A stretch of 64,000 bases of DNA from Embleya scabrispora (GCF_002024165.1 NZ_MWQN01000001.1:1984001-2048000), one strand, 5' to 3'. Numbered from the stretch's first letter, positions 19,512 through 33,355 are shown. The notes: a model not told the origin generated them from the sequence alone. Translations and numbers: made by a program.

Positions 19512-19736
19512 TCACCGCATCGGGCAGTTCGGCGAGCACCGGCAGGGCGGATCCGGGGTGGGCCACGGATCCCGCGCGGAACGCTTGTGCCGCTCCGGCG
19601 GAACAAGGACGCGGACACCCTCCGGGCCGACCCGATACACGGCGATCGTGATGCCGCTGCCCGGCGGCTCGGGGACGGATTCGGCTTCCGTGGCGGCGAG
19701 TTGTGGGGCGGCGGGTCTCCGCAAGGGGTGGGTCAT
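19512..19736 (-). CDS. small protein with PPCxCSPNCP motif, paralogue of the 5657 gene
   Basis: A 74-aa protein. The ATG at 19736 follows GGAAGG; an upstream TTG would only add a short tail. The core ITIAVYRVGPEGVRVL and the C-terminus PDPPCRCSPNCPMR match the product of 5657-5890, while the N-terminus differs. It is divergent from the XRE gene at 19866 across 129 bp, almost the same distance as at the first locus (126 bp). Function unknown; the conserved cysteines and context imply a role with the XRE/DUF397 pair. Confidence 0.78.
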   Translation of the reverse strand: MTHPLRRPAAPQLAATEAESVPEPPGSGITIAVYRVGPEGVRVLVPPERHKRSARDPWPTPDPPCRCSPNCPMR

Positions 19737-19865
19737 GCCATAGTGCCTTCCGTCGACATACAAGCTCAATGCAGTCGTTTGTATGCCAAGCGTGACGAGA
19801 AGTGCCTATGATCGGCTGGGGCCGGGGTTGACTTCGTTCGCTTTCAACACATTTCTGGGGGCACT

Positions 19866-20681
19866 GTGTCCGCCGCCACCGAACTGGACCCCTCGGCGTC
19901 CGTTCTCAAGTACTACGCGACCGAGCTGCGTCGCGAGCGCGAGAAGATCAACATGACCCAACGAGCGATGGCGAAGCGCGCCTGGATGGCCCCATCGCTC
20001 CTCAACAAGATCGAGGCCGCCAAGCGCCTCCCGACCGAAGACCTGTCGAAGCCGGCCGACGAACTCTTCGCAACGGGCGACCGCTTCCAGCGCCTGTGGC
20101 CACTGGTGATCCGGTACGCGTACCCGACCTGGTTCAGGCCGTTCGTCGAATTGGAGGAGGCGGCGACGATCATCAGGTCGTTCGAGGTACAAGTGGTGCC
20201 TGGATTGCTTCAGACGGAGCGCTATGCACGTGCGATTCTGGGGGCAGGGCGCCTGGATCTCAAGGATCTGGACGAGCAGGTCACCGCACGTCTCCAACGC
20301 CAGCGCATCCTCGAAAGCCAGGATCCGCCCGAGTTCCGTGCCGTACTGGATGAGAACGTGCTACGTCGCGTTTGGGGTGAGCGTGACGTGATGCGCGAAC
20401 AGCTCGAACGGCTGCTTGAGTTCGCCGACCAACCACGCTTCGTTATCCAGGTGCTTCCGTATGAATCGGGTGCCCACGCCGGGGTCGGCGGACCGTTCGC
20501 AGCGCTTACGCTGGACGAAGGACCAGACGTGGTCTACGTGGACGGATTTCTGCAAGGGCAGATCCTGGCAACTCCGGCAGACGTGAAGGCGGCTCAGCGC
20601 GTCTACGATCTCCTGGTTGCTGAGGCCCTTTCGCCCACGCGGTCAATCGATCTGATCGCCTCCGCGCTGAAGAGACTGTGA
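19866..20681 (+). CDS. XRE-family regulator with DUF5753 domain
   Basis: A 271-aa regulator with an N-terminal HTH (LRREREKINMTQRAMAKRAW, SLLNKIEAAKRLP) and a DUF5753 domain (VQVVPGLLQTERYARAIL, QRILESQDPPEFRAVLDENV, VQVLPYE-type ending with PFAALTLDEGPDVVYVDG). GTG start. DUF397 follows after 4 bp and a second DUF397 copy 73 bp later. Same family and gene order as the 4700-5530 regulator but clearly diverged, so this is a separate module rather than a recent duplication. Confidence 0.93.
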   Translation: MSAATELDPSASVLKYYATELRREREKINMTQRAMAKRAWMAPSLLNKIEAAKRLPTEDLSKPADELFATGDRFQRLWPLVIRYAYPTWFRPFVELEEAATIIRSFEVQVVPGLLQTERYARAILGAGRLDLKDLDEQVTARLQRQRILESQDPPEFRAVLDENVLRRVWGERDVMREQLERLLEFADQPRFVIQVLPYESGAHAGVGGPFAALTLDEGPDVVYVDGFLQGQILATPADVKAAQRVYDLLVAEALSPTRSIDLIASALKRL

Positions 20682-20685
20682 GCCC

Positions 20686-20886
20686 ATGATCACAAAAGCC
20701 ACCACGCCGCCCTCCCGTTGGCGCAAGAGCAGCTACAGCAGCAACAACGGCGGCAACTGCGTCGAGGTCGCAACCGCCCTCGCCACCATCCCAGTCCGTG
20801 ACAGCAAGACCCCCAACCTCGGCCACATCACCATCACCCCGGCCTCCTGGTCAGCCCTGCTGACCACCCTGCACCACACATCCTGA
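20686..20886 (+). CDS. DUF397 protein, first of two tandem copies
   Basis: A 66-aa DUF397 protein: RWRKSSYSSNNGGNCVEVA, then IPVRDSKTPNLGHITITPAS. It starts 4 bp after the XRE stop. The next gene (20960) is a diverged copy with an almost identical middle, so a tandem duplication within the operon is likely. Confidence 0.93.
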   Translation: MITKATTPPSRWRKSSYSSNNGGNCVEVATALATIPVRDSKTPNLGHITITPASWSALLTTLHHTS

Positions 20887-20959
20887 CCACCCACCGGCGC
20901 TCCGCCGCCCACGTCCGGACGGCGGAGCCCGGTCAGCCGACACAAGGACCCGTGATCCC

Positions 20960-21148
20960 ATGCCCCAGACCACGCCCTCCGGTTGGCGTAAGAGCACCCA
21001 CAGCGGCAACAACGGCGGCGACTGTGTCGAGGTAGCAACACCCCTAGCCACCATCCCAGTTCGCGACGGCAAGACCCCCAATCTCGGCCATCTCAACATC
21101 ACTCAGGCCTCCTGGTCAGCAATGCTGACCATCCTGCGGGCGACCTGA
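20960..21148 (+). CDS. DUF397 protein, second tandem copy
   Basis: A 62-aa DUF397 protein (GWRKSTHSGNNGGDCVEVA, IPVRDGKTPNLGHLNITQAS). It shares the central TPNLGH segment with the preceding copy, and conservation also extends at DNA level (ACCATCCCAGT, AAGACCCCCAA). It ends at the border of the long non-coding repeat region. Confidence 0.92.
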   Translation: MPQTTPSGWRKSTHSGNNGGDCVEVATPLATIPVRDGKTPNLGHLNITQASWSAMLTILRAT

Positions 21149-21776
21149 CCCCACCTCGCAGATCTCCCAAGGGCCCACATTTCCAGGCGACACTGGCACG
21201 TTGTTCCGCGAAAGGGCGCAAGTAGACGCGTAGTTCGAGACAGACGAGTTGGCTCGTCCGGAGGCACTTCCGAGCGGGTCGGCGCGTTTCGAGGGGTGTT
21301 TTCGGGGAGTGGGGTTCGAAACCGAATCGCGGTGGGTGCTTTTCGGCTGCGAGTTTCCGTGACCTGCGGTTGCGCGATCGGTGCGGAAGGTCGAGCGTTG
21401 AGCGCCGGCTTCGTGCACTCCGGCCCCTCAACGCCGCTGTGAAGACCGAAGACTTCCCGGTCGGCGCCGGCATCGCACGCTCCTTCCCTCACAGGGGCCG
21501 CCGAGGAGACCAAAACTGCTCGGCAGGAACCGAAACCGGATCCCGCGGCACCCGAAACGGCGTCCACTCGCGCCGACCTGCGGTTTTCTCCCACCTTGAC
21601 GCTCCGACGCCCCAAACAATCCGGGTTCGTGAAGCTTCGCCACCCACACTCCCACCGCCCACCGAAGCACCCCGACCCACTCGGGAAGACGCCGGCGAAC
21701 GCAACCCGGCTCCGTCCCCCGCTCCCCCGTTGCCAGCGCCTTTCCCGCCAACCAACGCTCCGCGTAGCAGGCCAGG
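21149..21776. other. gene-free region before the repeat block
   Basis: About 630 bp, less GC-rich than its surroundings. Frames stay open on both strands but none has a good start, codon bias or a recognisable product. It contains short related phrases (GGTTCGAAACCGAATCGC and GAACCGAAACCGGATCCC) but no clear structure. It may be decayed sequence. Confidence 0.5.
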
Positions 21777-22080
21777 ATCGCGAGGTAAGCAGAACGCGCA
21801 ACCGCAGTCGCGACGGGAGCAAAGGGCGGGGCCGGAGTCGCAACGCGAGCGAAGCAGGGCACCGGAGTCGTGAGACGAGCAAAGAGCGCAGCCGAGTCGC
21901 AAAGCGAGCGAAGGGTGAGGTTTGAGTCGTGAGGTGAGTGGAGCATGGCACCGAAGGCGTGAGGCGAGCAAAGCACGGCAGCCGGGTCGTGAGGTGGGCG
22001 ACCGGGTGGGCCGGAGTCGTGAGATGAGCGACCGCGTGGGCCGGAGTCGTGAAGTGAGCGGGTCGGGTGGGCCGGGGTCG
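21777..22080. repeat. left array of ~30-bp degenerate tandem repeats
   Basis: About ten units. The phrase GTCG(T/C)GAG recurs at 21807, 21837, 21867, 21896, 21926, 21957 (as GGCGTGAG), 21986, 22016, 22046 and 22077, i.e. every 29-31 bp. A typical unit is GTCGTGAGGTGAGCG followed by a more variable GC-rich half ending CCGGA. The units are too alike over their whole length to be CRISPR spacers. They point towards the inverted repeat at 22077. Confidence 0.85.
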
Positions 22081-22305
22081 TGTCGGCGGCGGCGGCTTTT
22101 TATTGGGCGCTCCGCGCCGGCTCGCGAGGCACCACTTTTTCTCTCCCCCGCTTCGCTCCTCCGAGAAAAAGCGGCCCCTCGCTCGGGGCCGGCTGTCCCT
22201 CCGCTTCGCTCCGGGCCATCCGACCCACAACACCGCGGCTCCGCCGCTCTCCGCGCTGCGCGCGTCGATCACCACCTCGACCAGGGTCGTGGGCGCTGAC
22301 GCGCC
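22077..22305. repeat. left arm of a long imperfect inverted repeat (pairs with 22447-22680)
   Basis: A ~229-bp arm beginning GTCGTGTCGGCGGCGGCGGC and ending GGGCGCTGACGCGCC. It matches the reverse complement of 22447-22680 over nearly its whole length with scattered substitutions. It is packed with short hairpins (GGCGC-TCC-GCGCC, GCGGC-TCC-GCCGC, CGCGC-TG-CGCG) and one larger stem, CTTTTTCTC pairing with GAGAAAAAG around a CCCGCTTCGCTCCTCC loop. Confidence 0.85.
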
Positions 22306-22446
22306 GACGGGATGCGCCGACGACTCGGCTCACCGGGCAAGGCCCACATCGCGACGGTGGCGGGTGAGGCCCGTGTCGCGAGGGTGGTCGCCCCGGGAGT
22401 GGCCCGCGTCGTGCCGCGAGCCTGGCCTCCCCGCCCCTCACCCCAT

Positions 22447-22680
22447 GGCGCGTCAGCGCCCACGACTCGGGCCGCCCACGCGATCGACGCGCGAAGCGCG
22501 GAGAGCGGCGGAGCCGCCGCTTGTTTTTTTAGGCTGGGCGACCCGGAGCGAAGCGGAGGGGCGCACAGCCGCGAGCGGGGTGCCGCTTTTCTGCGGAGGA
22601 GCGAAGCGGGGGAGCAGAAAAGCGGTGCCTCGCGAGCCGGCGCGAAGCGCCCAATAAAAAGCCGCCGCCACCGCCACGAC
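22447..22680. repeat. right arm of the long inverted repeat (pairs with 22077-22305)
   Basis: A ~234-bp arm, reverse complement of the left arm. A 141-bp unpaired centre (22306-22446) separates the arms. Where the left arm has the stem CTTTTTCTC/GAGAAAAAG, this arm, read in the same orientation, has GCTTTTCTGC/GCAGAAAAGC: both strands of the stem changed together. A loop change from TCC to TTC in the GGCGC hairpin is also seen. Confidence 0.85.
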
Positions 22681-23212
22681 CCCGGCGCGCCGACCCGCTC
22701 ACCTCACGACCCCGGCTGCCGTGCTCCGCTCGCCTCACGCCTTCGGTGCCATGCTCCACTCACCTCACGACTCCGGCGCCACGCTCCACCCACCCCACGA
22801 CCCCGCCCTCACCCGTCGCTCACCCCACGACCCCGACTGCCGCGCTCCGCCCGCCTCACGCCTTCGGTGCCATGCTCCACTCACCTCACGACTCCGGCCC
22901 ACCCGGCCCGCTCACCCCACGCCCCCCGGCTACCGTGCTCCACTCACCTCACGACTCCGGCGCCACGCTCCACTCACCCCACGACCCCGGCCCCACCCAT
23001 CGCTCACCCCACGAACCCGGTGCCGTCCCCGCACACTTCACGCCTCCGGCGCCACACTCCACTCACCCCACGACCCCGGCCCCACCCATCGCTCCACCTC
23101 ACGACTCAGGTGCCGTGCCCTGCCCACGTCACGACTCCGCCCCCGCCCCCGCCCCGCCCTCCCCCACCTCGCGACCCCGGCTGCCCCTTCCGCCCGCCCT
23201 GCGATCCTGGCC
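22681..23212. repeat. right array of ~30-bp repeats, opposite orientation
   Basis: About 17 units, reverse complement of the left array units, with CTCACCTCACGACTCCGG-type cores. CACGAC or a variant recurs at steps of 29-33 bp from 22677 to 23132 and less regularly to 23202. The block ends about 90 bp before the VOC gene. Long open frames across it arise only because the repeat contains no stops. Confidence 0.85.
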
Positions 23213-23304
23213 GCCCATACGGTTAGGCTTGGGGAAGCATCGCGTGTCGGTCGCCGGCTGGGTGAGGCATGGAGGTGCCGGGAGATGCCCCCTGGAGGCA
23301 TTCC

Positions 23305-23694
23305 TTGTCTGTCGAGTTGAATCACACCGTCGTCCACGCCCGGGACAACCGGGAGTCCGCCGAGTTCCTCGCGGATCTGTTGGGACTCGAAATCTCCGGC
23401 GAGTGGGGGCCATTCGTCGCGGTCGCACTCGGCAACGGCGTCACGTTGGACTTCGCCACCATCCCCCCGGACAAGATCACCCCTCAGCACTACGCCTTCC
23501 TGGTCTCCGAGCCGGAGTTCGATGCCGCGTACGCGAAGATCAAGGAGCGCGGGATCGAGCACTACGCCGACCCGCGTCAGCAACATCCCGGCACGATCAA
23601 CCACAACGACGGTGGCCAGGGCGTGTACTTCCTCGACCCCGCGGGCCACTACATGGAGTTGATCACCGTGCCGTACGGCGGTTGGCCCACGTAG
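23305..23694 (+). CDS. VOC (glyoxalase/bleomycin-resistance fold) protein
   Basis: A 129-aa protein of the vicinal-oxygen-chelate superfamily: an N-terminal VELNHTVVHARD strand with the first metal His, a central DFATIPPDKITPQHYAFLV, and the C-terminal GVYFLDPAGHYMELIT with the metal Glu. The TTG at 23305 has GGAGG at ideal spacing; an ATG at 23269 would add 12 residues. Metal-dependent dioxygenase, isomerase or drug-binding roles are all possible in this fold. Confidence 0.85.
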   Translation: MSVELNHTVVHARDNRESAEFLADLLGLEISGEWGPFVAVALGNGVTLDFATIPPDKITPQHYAFLVSEPEFDAAYAKIKERGIEHYADPRQQHPGTINHNDGGQGVYFLDPAGHYMELITVPYGGWPT

Positions 23695-23815
23695 GCACGC
23701 CGTCGGGGCAGCCGGCCCGCCGATGGAGCGCGGGATCCGCACCGCATCGACGCGGGGAACCTCGGGCAAGTCTCGCTGGGCGGACGGGTAAAGCGCTTGA
23801 GGTAACCCATCGGGG

Positions 23816-24073
23816 TCAGGCGTGGTGGTTTTGGAGCAGGGCGGCCATCTCTTCGAGTGAGACGGACCCGTCCGTTCCTTCGGCTGCAACCTCGTCTGCC
23901 GACTTGTTGAGCCGGAAGTCCTCGGCCCGCTCGGCCAACAGACGCAGGCGGGGGAACTCGTCGATGTCGAGCACGACAGCTTCGTGCTTGCCACGCCGCG
24001 TAATGATGGTCGGAGTCTCATCGCGTCGAGCGCGGTCGAGGACATCCGCGAGATGGTTGCGAACGTCGGCCAT
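23816..24073 (-). CDS. orphan Phd/YefM-type antitoxin
   Basis: An 85-aa protein matching the Phd/YefM fold: VRNHLADVLDRARRDETPTI, then ITRRGKHEAVVLDIDEF. It begins MADVRNHL, so the usual first beta strand is missing; an in-frame TGA just upstream excludes a longer start. No toxin gene (Doc, YoeB, RelE, PIN) is adjacent: the VOC gene and a TetR gene flank it. It may be a remnant, a transcriptional repressor, or act with a distant toxin. Confidence 0.85.
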   Translation of the reverse strand: MADVRNHLADVLDRARRDETPTIITRRGKHEAVVLDIDEFPRLRLLAERAEDFRLNKSADEVAAEGTDGSVSLEEMAALLQNHHA

Positions 24074-24082
24074 CGCGACAAC

Positions 24083-24862
24083 TCAGATGCGTAGCCGGGC
24101 GGCCAGGCCGTCGAGGAGGGCGTCGAGGCCGGTTTCGAAGCGCCATTGGTGGTCGTCCTTGCGCTGAGCCGAGGCCAGGTAGTTCCGGAAGGCCGGGTAG
24201 TGGCCGGTGCCGATGAGCCAGGTCATCTCCGGGGCCAGCGACGTGCGCAGGGCGTTGGCGTCGTCGGGGGCGCCCTGGGCCGCCATCAGGTGCCGCGTCG
24301 CGATCTCGGCGGCCGTGCGGCCATGGACGTACGATCCGACCGCCTCGACGGCGGCCATCGCCTCGTCGGCGGACAACCCGGCCTCCGCCAGTTCGCGCAG
24401 GCCCCACTCGGCCACCGCCATCCGGTTCGGGGTCGGGGCGACCGCCGCCCGGGCCGACGGCAGCCGTACCAACCACGGGTGGCGCAGCACCAGTTCGCGC
24501 GTGTTCACCGCCGGGTCCCGCAGCGCCGCCCGCCACCCCGCGCCCGGCTGCGGCGCAACCAGTTCGCCGTAGGCGCGGTCGACCATCAGCTCCAACAGGT
24601 CGTCCTTGCCCGACACATACCGATAGGCCGCCATCGGCGCGACGCCCAACTCGGTCGCCAGCCGCCGCATCGTCACCGCCTCGATGCCCTCGGCGTCGGC
24701 GATCCCGACGGCGACCTCGGCGATGCGCTCCGGCGTCAGCACGGCACGGGCGGCCGGGGCCGGGGCGGCCAGTCGCGCCCACAGGGAGGTGCGCGGCGCG
24801 GCGACGTCCGGGGCACCCGCCCCCGCCTCGGCCGGAGGCGACTTCTTCTTCTTGCCGGCCAT
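24083..24862 (-). CDS. TetR-family repressor (TetR_C_1 type)
   Basis: A 259-aa regulator with an unusual Lys-rich start (MAGKKKKSPP) and a ~40-residue linker before the HTH (LTPERIAEVAVGIADAEGIE, then TMRRLATELGVAPMAAYRYV). The C-terminal ligand domain resembles the tetracycline-repressor subclass. It is divergent from a flavin reductase/MFS pump operon, with inverted repeats between them, so it probably represses that operon and itself until a drug-like ligand binds. Confidence 0.92.
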   Translation of the reverse strand: MAGKKKKSPPAEAGAGAPDVAAPRTSLWARLAAPAPAARAVLTPERIAEVAVGIADAEGIEAVTMRRLATELGVAPMAAYRYVSGKDDLLELMVDRAYGELVAPQPGAGWRAALRDPAVNTRELVLRHPWLVRLPSARAAVAPTPNRMAVAEWGLRELAEAGLSADEAMAAVEAVGSYVHGRTAAEIATRHLMAAQGAPDDANALRTSLAPEMTWLIGTGHYPAFRNYLASAQRKDDHQWRFETGLDALLDGLAARLRI

Positions 24863-24910
24863 GGCGACGGCTCCTTCCGGGACGTACGACGCTCTGTTGT
24901 GCGTACGGAT

Positions 24911-24983
24911 GTGTACAACGTATCAGGAGTGGACGGCGTACACCCTTCTGTGTACGTTGTATTTCGATCGATACGACGTACAC
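24911..24983. promoter_or_regulatory. TetR operator sites
   Basis: GTGTACGTTGTAT (24950-24962) and ATACGACGTACAC (24971-24983) form an inverted repeat with an 8-bp spacer and one mismatch. A further half-site-like GTGTACAACGTAT lies at 24911-24923. All are in the 155-bp space between the divergent TetR and reductase genes. Confidence 0.75.
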
Positions 24984-25017
24984 ATCCATGCAAGTGATCG
25001 AGCACCCTGGAGTCCCC

Positions 25018-30517
<5,500 letters not shown>

Positions 30518-30650
30518 TAACCCTCCCTAGTCGTGCCGGAACGACCTACCCTGGGCACGAGCTTGCCCCACCCGGGGGGCTCGGTGCCCCACAGGCGTAC
30601 CCGTCCCGGCGCCCGGGATGCCGTCCGACGAGGCCGCAGGGAGCAGGCGC

Positions 30651-32759
30651 ATGGGTCGGATCGGCAGGACGGACCTGTCGCGACTGGCACGACCGCGCGC
30701 GTTCTTCATCCATACCGGGATCGTCGCGCTGGCGGGCGTGCTCGCGCTCGTCGTCCCGCCCACGACGAATCTGATCGACGGCCGCAGTCCGGTCCCGGCG
30801 ACCCCGGGCGTGTGGATCATGCTCGCCCTGGTGTCGATCGACGGGGTCTACACGGCGATGACGCGCCGGGGGTTGTACATCCCCGGCGCGATGCCGTCGA
30901 TCGCCATCACGTTCGGTCTGCTGCTCGTGCACGGGTGGCAGGTCGCGGCGCTGTGGCAGACCGTCCCGGTCCTGGTGTCCGGGCTGCTCCGGGGTGATTC
31001 GTGGTGGCGGATCGGCTACACCGTGGGCCATTACGTGCTGGGTTTCCTGGCCGCCGACGCGGTGCTCGGGGTGTTCGGGATGGATCCGGGGCCGGACTCC
31101 GCCCGGGCGCTGCACGTGGTCGACTTCCCCGTGGTCGCGCTGGCCGGCCTGGCGATGTCGGCCGTCTCGCAGACCTCGGGCTGGTTGACCAGGGCGAATT
31201 GGCGCGGGGTCAGCGTGCTTTCGCTGGCCCGCATGGAGATTCGGGCCCGCGCCGTCTCGCACGGCGCGCTGATCGGACTGTCCCCGCTGATCGCTGTCAT
31301 CTGCGCCGAACAGCCTTGGCTGCTCCCGCTGTTCGTGGTCCCGCTGCACACCCTCTACCGCAGCACGATGGTCCGCTTCGACCGCGAGCAGGAGTCGCGG
31401 CACGACGCGCTCACCGGGCTGCCGAATCGGCGCCTGCTGCTGGAGCGCGGCGAGGAGGCGCTGGGTCGGGTCGGCGGCCGTGGTGGCCGGGTCGCCCTGT
31501 TGCTGCTCGACCTGCATCGGTTCCACGAGGTCAACGACACGCTGGGGCACGTCGCGGGTGATCGGCTGCTCCAGCAGGTCGGCGCGCGACTGGCCACGCT
31601 GGTCCGTCCCGGGGACACGGTGGCCCGACTCGGCGGTGACGAATTCGCGCTGCTGTTGCCGGGGTTGGACATGGGCACCGACCGGCTCACCGCGCAGGAG
31701 GTGGTCCTGGGGCTGGCCCATCGCATCGTCGACCGGCTCGGGGAGCCGTTCGATCTGGACGAGTTGACCCTGGACGTGGAGGCCAGCGTCGGCGTGGCGA
31801 TCTTCCCCGACCATGCCTCCGACGTGCTGGGATTGCTGCAATTCGCCGACGTGGCCATGTACTTGGCCAAACGCTCGCGCAGCGGGGTGGAACTGTACGA
31901 CGACACGCGCGACGTGAACACGCGGGACAAGCTGCTGCTGCTCGGCGACCTGCGGCGGGCCTTGGACAACCACGAGGTCGAGCTGCATTATCAGCCGAAG
32001 ATTCGGCTCGCGGACGGTCGGGTGGACGGCTGCGAGGCGCTGGTGCGGTGGCGGCATCCGACCAGGGGGCAGGTTTCCCCCGAGGAGTTCGTGTTGCTCG
32101 CCGAGCAGACCGGCCTGATGCCCCGGCTCACCCGCTACGTGGTCGACGTCGCGCTCGACCAGGTCGCACGCTGGCATGTGGAGGGCATCGACGTCACGGT
32201 CGCGGTGAACATCTCCGCGCGCGACATCCACGTGCCCTCGTTCGCCGACTCGGTGGCCGCCGGATTGCGCGAACACGACGTCGCGGCGGGGGCGTTACAG
32301 CTGGAGATCACCGAGCGGGTGCTCCTGGAGGAACCGCAACGCGCGGCCGAGTCGCTGGACGCGCTGCGCCGGCTGGGCGTGCGGTTGTCGCTCGACGACT
32401 TCGGGACCGGCTACTCCTCGCTCGTACACCTCCGGCACATCCCGGTCAGCGAGATCAAGATCGACCGCTCGTTCGTGGCGCGGTTGACGATGAACGAGGA
32501 GGACGCGGCGATCGTCTGCTCGATCGTGCAATTGGCCCACTCGTTGGGTTTGCGGGTGGTCGCCGAGGGCGTCGAGGACGAGGCCACCTACCAGCGCCTG
32601 CGCGAACTCGGCTGCGACGCGGCCCAGGGCTGGCTGATGTCCAAGGCGCTGCCCCGCGACGAGGCCACCGCCTGGCTCCTCCGCCACGGCGCGGGCGCCC
32701 ACGCAACCCCGGCCGCCCCAACCGAAATCCACCACCATCGCCGCGCAGACGTGAGCTGA
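30651..32759 (+). CDS. membrane-anchored GGDEF-EAL c-di-GMP enzyme
   Basis: A 702-aa protein. The N-terminal ~250 residues contain about eight hydrophobic helices. The diguanylate cyclase domain has an intact ARLGGDEFALLL, and the phosphodiesterase domain has intact CEALVRWRHP, NISARDI, EITERVL, LDDFGTGYSSL, KIDRSF and AEGVED. Either activity is therefore possible. It controls c-di-GMP, which in Streptomyces sets the timing of development through BldD. The ATG at 30651 follows AGGGAG. No sensory domain outside the membrane part is visible. Confidence 0.95.
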   Translation: MGRIGRTDLSRLARPRAFFIHTGIVALAGVLALVVPPTTNLIDGRSPVPATPGVWIMLALVSIDGVYTAMTRRGLYIPGAMPSIAITFGLLLVHGWQVAALWQTVPVLVSGLLRGDSWWRIGYTVGHYVLGFLAADAVLGVFGMDPGPDSARALHVVDFPVVALAGLAMSAVSQTSGWLTRANWRGVSVLSLARMEIRARAVSHGALIGLSPLIAVICAEQPWLLPLFVVPLHTLYRSTMVRFDREQESRHDALTGLPNRRLLLERGEEALGRVGGRGGRVALLLLDLHRFHEVNDTLGHVAGDRLLQQVGARLATLVRPGDTVARLGGDEFALLLPGLDMGTDRLTAQEVVLGLAHRIVDRLGEPFDLDELTLDVEASVGVAIFPDHASDVLGLLQFADVAMYLAKRSRSGVELYDDTRDVNTRDKLLLLGDLRRALDNHEVELHYQPKIRLADGRVDGCEALVRWRHPTRGQVSPEEFVLLAEQTGLMPRLTRYVVDVALDQVARWHVEGIDVTVAVNISARDIHVPSFADSVAAGLREHDVAAGALQLEITERVLLEEPQRAAESLDALRRLGVRLSLDDFGTGYSSLVHLRHIPVSEIKIDRSFVARLTMNEEDAAIVCSIVQLAHSLGLRVVAEGVEDEATYQRLRELGCDAAQGWLMSKALPRDEATAWLLRHGAGAHATPAAPTEIHHHRRADVS

Positions 32760-32802
32760 CAGCGCCCGACACGGCCTACCCCGGTCGGGCGGCGCGCGCC
32801 GA

Positions 32803-32852
32803 AAGGAGGCCAAACCGCTTCCCCGGTGCCCGGGGACTCGTTTGGCCTCCTT
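32803..32852. terminator. bidirectional terminator between GGDEF-EAL and VOC genes
   Basis: A 13-bp perfect stem (arms 32803-32815 and 32840-32852, AAGGAGGCCAAAC) has a second GC stem (CCCCGG/CCGGGG) in its loop. It lies between two convergent genes. Confidence 0.88.
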
Positions 32853-32856
32853 CCTC

Positions 32857-33255
32857 TCAGGTGGATTGGGCTGTGGTGCGGTCGGATTTGCTTGCCTCGA
32901 TGCAGAATTCGTTGCCGGCCGGGTCTGCGCAGACCACCCACCCTCGGCCGTCGGGCTTGCGCATGTCGGCGACGACCGTTGCGCCCAGGGCCAGGATGCG
33001 CTCCAGTTCCTGCTCGCGGGTGGTGTCCGGCTCCAGGTCCAAGTGGACCCGGTTTTTGCCGGCCTTGGCGTCCGGCACCCGCACGAACAGCAACATCGGC
33101 CGGCCGTCGCCGGTGATCACGGCCGCCTCCGGGTCGCCGGGGAAGTCGTCGGGGCCGAGCGGGAGTTCGAGCACTCTGCTCCAGAACAGGGCCAGGTCGT
33201 ACGGCTCGTGCGGTGCCGCGCAGTCGATGGTGATGTGTCGGACGGTGGAACCCAC
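32857..33255 (-). CDS. VOC-family protein
   Basis: A 132-aa glyoxalase-fold protein: STVRHITIDCAAPHEPYDLA at the N-terminus, LELPLGPDDFPG in the middle, and GWVVCADPAGNEFCIEAS at the C-terminus with the terminal metal-ligand Glu. The GTG at 33255 has GGGAGA at 7 bp; an ATG at 33300 would add 15 residues. The 'KNRVHLDLEP' segment is typical of the subgroup. Substrate unknown. Confidence 0.85.
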   Translation of the reverse strand: MGSTVRHITIDCAAPHEPYDLALFWSRVLELPLGPDDFPGDPEAAVITGDGRPMLLFVRVPDAKAGKNRVHLDLEPDTTREQELERILALGATVVADMRKPDGRGWVVCADPAGNEFCIEASKSDRTTAQST

Positions 33256-33355
33256 GCGGTTTCTCCCGAGGTGCTGCGGCGGTGCTACAGGGCCCGTCAT
33301 TGTCCGCTCCCGCCCGGGCGTTCGACAACGGGTATGGACGAGGCCGCGTCGACGG

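Noticed and set aside
21777-23212. CRISPR array
   Set aside because: Units are degenerate over their full ~30-bp length and contiguous, with no unique spacers of constant length and no cas genes nearby.
21103-23320. Long open frames on both strands across the repeat region
   Set aside because: They are open only because the repeat lacks stops. Products are low-complexity Pro/His/Arg/Ser repeats in every frame, with no ribosome sites or family match.
23816-24073. Complete toxin-antitoxin pair
   Set aside because: No toxin-like frame adjoins the Phd-like gene on either side; its neighbours are VOC and TetR genes.
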